DNA of 8,840 nt from JAPWJZ01 sp035626855. Lineage in GTDB: Bacteria; Pseudomonadota; Alphaproteobacteria; Micavibrionales; UBA2020. Below, piece after piece: positions 6,712 through 8,840 of this stretch (positions are counted from its first letter, which is position 1; each line of letters opens with the position of its first letter). The notes below the pieces were generated by a model. It was given only the letters and a program-made list of their open reading frames with translations, had not been told where the DNA came from and made no database searches. The stretch is taken from the NCBI GenBank assembly GCA_035626855.1, contig DASPMW010000057.1, positions 1 through 8,840 of the forward strand, given 5' to 3'. A program made the position numbers and the translations under genes.

Positions 6712-7362
6712 TTAAGCGCGGATCTTGCTCGTCACCGTCGCTTCGCCGAGCACTTCCTGGTTGGCGGTCGGCGCAGCTGCCGGGGCCGCAACAGGGCGGT
6801 CGCTCGCCGCGCGCTCGATATGCGCCATCAGGTCCACGAGATCGACGAAATGATCGGCCTGGCGGCGCAGCTCGTCCGCGACCATCGGGGGAGAGGTGCG
6901 GATGGTCGAGACCACCGTCGTGCGGACGCCCTTGCGCTGCACCGATTCCAGCAGGCGGCGGAAATCGCCGTCGCCGGAGAACAGCACGATATGGTCGACA
7001 TGGTCCGCGAGCTCCATCATGTCGATGGCGAGCTCGATATCCATGTTGCCTTTGACCTTGCGGCGGCCGGTCGCGTCCGTGAATTCCTTCGCGGGCTTGG
7101 TCACCATGGTGTAGCCGTTGTAATCCAGCCAGTCGATCAGCGGACGGATCGGCGAGTATTCCTGGTCTTCCATAAGCGCGGTGTAATAGAAGGCGCGGAC
7201 AAGACGGCTCTGCGCGGAGATGAAGTTCAGCAAGCGCTTGTAGTCAATATCGAAAGTCAGGCTTTTCGCGGCGGCATAAAGGTTGGCGCCGTCAATAAAA
7301 ACAGCCAGCTTTTCTTCTTTGTAGAAGAAGTTGAAATTTTGGGAATTATTATTGTTTTTCAA
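6712..7362 (-). CDS. NYN-domain protein (LabA/DUF88 family, PIN-like fold)
   Basis: A 216-residue cytosolic protein of the NYN family, predicted metal-dependent RNases with a PIN-like fold. The acidic pocket is intact: D24 in VFIDGANLYAA, D108 in KVKGNMDIELAIDMM, and D131/D133 in LFSGDGDF. Strongly conserved blocks seen in alphaproteobacterial homologues are present, such as RAFYYTALMEDQEYSPIRP, DYNGYTMVTKPAKEF and SPPMVADELRRQADHFVDL. A low-complexity Ala/Pro tail follows from about 186. The start is TTG at 7362-7360, supported by GGAG 7 nt upstream. No in-frame ATG occurs before M64, which would delete D24. The asparagine-rich leader (MKNNNNSQNFNFF) precedes the conserved domain. It is divergent from rpoZ, a neighbourhood I recall as common in alphaproteobacteria. 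RNase activity is inferred from family; the substrate is unknown. Confidence 0.9.
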   Translation of the reverse strand: MKNNNNSQNFNFFYKEEKLAVFIDGANLYAAAKSLTFDIDYKRLLNFISAQSRLVRAFYYTALMEDQEYSPIRPLIDWLDYNGYTMVTKPAKEFTDATGRRKVKGNMDIELAIDMMELADHVDHIVLFSGDGDFRRLLESVQRKGVRTTVVSTIRTSPPMVADELRRQADHFVDLVDLMAHIERAASDRPVAAPAAAPTANQEVLGEATVTSKIRA

Positions 7363-7369
7363 GATTTTG

Positions 7370-7373
7370 CTCC
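7370..7373 (-). promoter_or_regulatory. ribosome binding site supporting the TTG start of the NYN gene
   Basis: On the minus strand GGAG ends 7 nt before TTG 7362. There is no alternative in-frame ATG nearby, so this site decides the start. Confidence 0.6.
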
Positions 7374-7386
7374 GAATTCGCGTAGG

Positions 7387-7403
7387 CGGGTTTTGTAAAC
7401 CCG
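7387..7403 (-). repeat. inverted repeat / hairpin in the NYN gene leader
   Basis: CGGGTTT (7387-7393) and AAACCCG (7397-7403) form a perfect 7-bp stem around a 3-nt TGT core; in RNA the loop is probably 5 nt. It lies 13 nt upstream of the NYN ribosome site and inside the predicted transcript. There is no T-run after it in the minus direction, so it is not an ordinary terminator. It could be an operator or a leader structure. Confidence 0.6.
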
Positions 7404-7494
7404 AAATTTGCCTTTGTCAAGGATCGTCCCCTAAGCCCCCAACCGATATGAAAACGGCCACCAAGGACGAAAAGGCGGCGCGTCGGTCGTGCCC

Positions 7495-7524
7495 GTTATA
7501 GTGTAATTTGGTTGACTTAGTCAA
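7495..7524 (-). promoter_or_regulatory. candidate sigma-70-type promoter for the NYN gene
   Basis: Read on the minus strand, TTGACT (plus 7519-7524) is followed after 18 nt by TATAAC (plus 7495-7500), each 5/6 to consensus. Initiation near 7488 gives a leader of about 126 nt containing the 7387-7403 hairpin. Its -35 box is one arm of the palindrome at 7512-7524. Confidence 0.5.
7512..7524. repeat. 13-bp palindrome shared by divergent -35 boxes
   Basis: TTGACT-T-AGTCAA is a perfect 6-1-6 inverted repeat. Each arm reads TTGACT on one strand, so it supplies a near-consensus -35 box in both directions. It may be a binding site for a dimeric regulator or simply a shared promoter core. Confidence 0.65.
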
Positions 7525-7540
7525 GCTGTTTTATTAAAAA
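7512..7540 (+). promoter_or_regulatory. candidate distal promoter (P1) of rpoZ
   Basis: TTGACT (7512-7517, 5/6) is followed after 17 nt by TAAAAA (7535-7540, 4/6). Initiation near 7547 would give a leader of about 113 nt before rpoZ. It overlaps the divergent NYN promoter, so the two would probably compete for polymerase. Confidence 0.4.
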
Positions 7541-7591
7541 TCAAATCCGGGGCGCGACGAGCAGCTGTTAACGCGCGCGCCGCGAATATAG

Positions 7592-7620
7592 TTGCAAATA
7601 AACATCGGCAGTTTTATAAC
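7592..7620 (+). promoter_or_regulatory. candidate proximal promoter (P2) of rpoZ
   Basis: TTGCAA (7592-7597, 4/6) and TATAAC (7615-7620, 5/6) are 17 nt apart. Initiation near 7627 gives a short leader of about 33 nt with the rpoZ ribosome site AAAGG at 7646-7650, 9 nt before ATG 7660. Confidence 0.45.
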
Positions 7621-7659
7621 AAACCCCTGTTTTGCAGGTTATTTTAAAGGTTAGATCAC

Positions 7660-8154
7660 ATGGCGCGCGTTACAGTCGAAGACTGCATCCTCAAAGTTCC
7701 GAACCGCTTCGAGCTCGTGCTCGTCTCCAGCCAGCGCGCGCGGGAGATCAATGCCGGCGCGGCGCTGATGGTCGATCGCGACAATGACAAAAACCCCGTC
7801 ATCTCGCTCCGTGAAATCGCGGATACCGAAATCTCGCTCGACAACCTGCGCGAAAGCCTCATCAAGAACCACCAGAAGGTAATCGAGGTCGAGGAAGAAG
7901 ATGAAGACGTGATCGACGTCATGGAAGGCGAATCCGAATGGGCGCAGGTCGCGAACCAGGCGGCTGAAGGCGAGATCGAAGGCGCGGGCATGCAGGAAGC
8001 CGTTGAAGAAGCCGAAGAGGGCGCAACCGGCGAGTCCGAAGCTGATGACGATGAAAACCTCATCGCCGAAGATGCGCTCGAAGACATCGAGGGCGCTGCA
8101 GGCGGTTTTGGCACGGGCGGCGACGACCTCGGCCCCGAGGACGACAGCGTCTGA
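7660..8154 (+). CDS. rpoZ: RpoZ, RNA polymerase omega subunit with long acidic C-terminal tail
   Basis: Small RNA polymerase subunit that helps fold and hold beta-prime and, in E. coli, forms (p)ppGpp binding site 1 with it. The product has 164 residues against 91 in E. coli. Residues 1-72 are the conserved omega core: MARVTVEDCILKVPNRFELVLVSSQRAREI, then ISLREIADTEISLDNLRESLI. The N-terminal A2-R3-V4 residues that contact ppGpp in E. coli are present. From residue 74 to the end there is no Lys or Arg, and I count about 35 Asp/Glu. The tail is low-complexity (EVEEEDED, EAEEG, EADDDEN, a GG-rich part near 147-154) and is probably disordered. Alphaproteobacterial omegas often have longer tails, but this one is long. 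It sits upstream of rel, as rpoZ-spoT does in E. coli. Confidence 0.95.
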   Translation: MARVTVEDCILKVPNRFELVLVSSQRAREINAGAALMVDRDNDKNPVISLREIADTEISLDNLRESLIKNHQKVIEVEEEDEDVIDVMEGESEWAQVANQAAEGEIEGAGMQEAVEEAEEGATGESEADDDENLIAEDALEDIEGAAGGFGTGGDDLGPEDDSV

Positions 8155-8177
8155 TCGCCAAAGCCCTGTTATATTTT

Positions 8178-8215
8178 AAAAAGCCGCCTATAATTCATAG
8201 TTTAGGCGGCTTTTT
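8178..8215 (+). terminator. intrinsic terminator between rpoZ and the rel gene
   Basis: GCCGCCTA (8183-8190) pairs perfectly with TAGGCGGC (8203-8210) across a 12-nt loop, with five A's before and five T's after. It lies 23 nt after the rpoZ stop and 21 nt before the rel start. It should cut or attenuate read-through into rel. The loop also offers an alternative CTAT/ATAG pairing (8188-8191 with 8197-8200). Confidence 0.9.
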
Positions 8216-8225
8216 GCTGCCTTGC

Positions 8226-8229
8226 AGGG
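8226..8229 (+). promoter_or_regulatory. ribosome binding site supporting the TTG start of rel
   Basis: AGGG ends 7 nt before TTG 8237. The nearer ATG at 8232 is out of frame and meets a stop after two codons. A 4-bp hairpin (CTGC 8217-8220, GCAG 8224-8227) overlaps the start of this site and might mask it weakly. Confidence 0.55.
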
Positions 8230-8236
8230 TGATGAA

Positions 8237-8840
8237 TTGATACGCCAGTACGAACTCATCGAAATGATCAAGGCCTATGATCCCGGGATGGACGAAGACA
8301 TCGTCAACCGGGCCTATGTCTATGCGATGAAGATGCATGGCTCCCAGACGCGCGCCTCCGGCGACCCCTATTTCTCCCATCCGCTCGAGGTTGCTGGCAT
8401 CCTGACCGAGATGAAGATGGACTCCGCTTCCGTCTGCACGGCGCTCCTGCACGACACGGTCGAGGATACCGACGCGACCCTCGACGAGATCCAGAAGCTG
8501 TTCGGCGAAGAAATTGCCAAGCTCGTGGACGGCGTGACGAAACTCTCGAAGATCGAGTTCCAGTCCGCGCAGGAAAAGCAGGCGGAAAACTTCCGCAAGC
8601 TCGTGCTCGCGATGTCCGAAGATATCCGCGTGCTGCTGGTCAAGCTTTCCGACCGGCTGCACAACATGCGCACCCTGTTCCATATCCCGAAGCCCGAGAA
8701 GCGCAAGCGCATCGCGGTCGAGACGATCGAGATTTACGCGCCGTTGGCGGAGCGCATCGGCATCCACAAGATCAAGGAGGAGCTTGAAGACCTGAGCTTC
8801 GCCGAAATCAACGCCGAAGCGCGCGACAGTATCAAGACGC
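8237..8840 (+). CDS. RelA/SpoT-type bifunctional (p)ppGpp synthetase/hydrolase, 3' end outside window
   Basis: Cytosolic enzyme that sets (p)ppGpp levels in the stringent response. Only the first 201 codons are present, covering the N-terminal HD hydrolase domain. Its metal and active-site residues look intact: H48 in DPYFSHPLEV, H72-D73 and E76-D77 in LLHDTVEDTDAT, and D139 and N143 in KLSDRLHNMRTL. An intact HD site argues for a SpoT/Rsh-like enzyme with hydrolase activity rather than a synthetase-only RelA. The synthetase, TGS and ACT domains would lie beyond base 8840. The start is TTG 8237: it is backed by AGGG 7 nt upstream, and the following residues (IRQYELIEMIKAYDP) match the usual N-terminus of alphaproteobacterial Rsh proteins. 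The terminator at 8178-8215 separates it from rpoZ. Confidence 0.94.
   Translation, partial: MIRQYELIEMIKAYDPGMDEDIVNRAYVYAMKMHGSQTRASGDPYFSHPLEVAGILTEMKMDSASVCTALLHDTVEDTDATLDEIQKLFGEEIAKLVDGVTKLSKIEFQSAQEKQAENFRKLVLAMSEDIRVLLVKLSDRLHNMRTLFHIPKPEKRKRIAVETIEIYAPLAERIGIHKIKEELEDLSFAEINAEARDSIKT

Noticed and set aside
6820..7398. Open frame on the plus strand across the NYN gene
   Set aside because: Shadow frame; the minus strand encodes the conserved NYN motifs.
7624..7640. Small hairpin CCTG/CAGG in the rpoZ leader
   Set aside because: Only a 4-bp stem with a 5-nt loop; this is expected by chance and not supported by anything else.
8232..8240. ATG 8232 as the rel start
   Set aside because: It is out of frame and hits TGA after two codons.
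8195..8767. Minus-strand open frame across the rel gene
   Set aside because: It begins inside the HD-domain coding region and ends in the terminator; the plus strand holds the conserved hydrolase motifs.
1..8840. Mobile elements, CRISPR arrays, tRNA or rRNA genes
   Set aside because: I found no transposase or integrase reading frame, no spaced direct-repeat array, and no tRNA-like cloverleaf or rRNA sequence.

Overview
This window looks like ordinary chromosomal DNA from an alphaproteobacterium. The sequence is fairly GC-rich with AT-rich intergenic gaps. The gene order dacA-type carboxypeptidase / clpS / clpA, and the order NYN-domain gene / rpoZ / rel(spoT), are arrangements I associate with Rhizobiales and Rhodospirillales-like genomes. 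The protein sequences (ClpS, RpoZ, NYN, Rel) also read as alphaproteobacterial. I cannot name the genus. I see no phage, IS, tRNA, rRNA or CRISPR sequence.

Layout. (1) 1-863, minus strand: 5' part of a penicillin-binding-protein-type D-Ala-D-Ala carboxypeptidase, running off the left edge. (2) 864-1053: divergent promoter gap. (3) 1054-6639, plus strand: a five-gene collinear run of clpS, clpA, a receiver-domain/guanine-deaminase-like fusion, an AIM24-family protein, and a membrane-anchored protein with a degenerate SNase-like domain. It closes with a strong, probably bidirectional intrinsic terminator at 6659-6690. (4) 6712-7362, minus strand: a LabA/DUF88-like NYN-domain protein that begins with TTG. 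(5) 7363-7659: a divergent regulatory gap in which a 13-bp palindrome provides the -35 boxes of predicted promoters on both strands. (6) 7660-8154, plus strand: rpoZ (omega) with an unusually long, wholly acidic tail. (7) 8178-8215: intrinsic terminator. (8) 8237-8840, plus strand: the N-terminal hydrolase half of a RelA/SpoT-type (p)ppGpp enzyme, also starting at TTG and cut by the right edge.

How the genes may work together. ClpS and ClpA form the N-degron recognition and unfolding arm of ClpAP proteolysis. The gene one base after clpA joins a degenerate response-regulator receiver domain to a purine-deaminase-like domain. This is the most unusual object in the window, because receiver-domain proteins can act as Clp adaptors and guanine deamination draws on the guanine pool. 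On the right, omega carries the N-terminal residues that form a (p)ppGpp site with beta-prime in E. coli, and the next gene makes or degrades (p)ppGpp. That pairing is conserved and functionally sensible. A functional link between the left and right halves is only a hypothesis.
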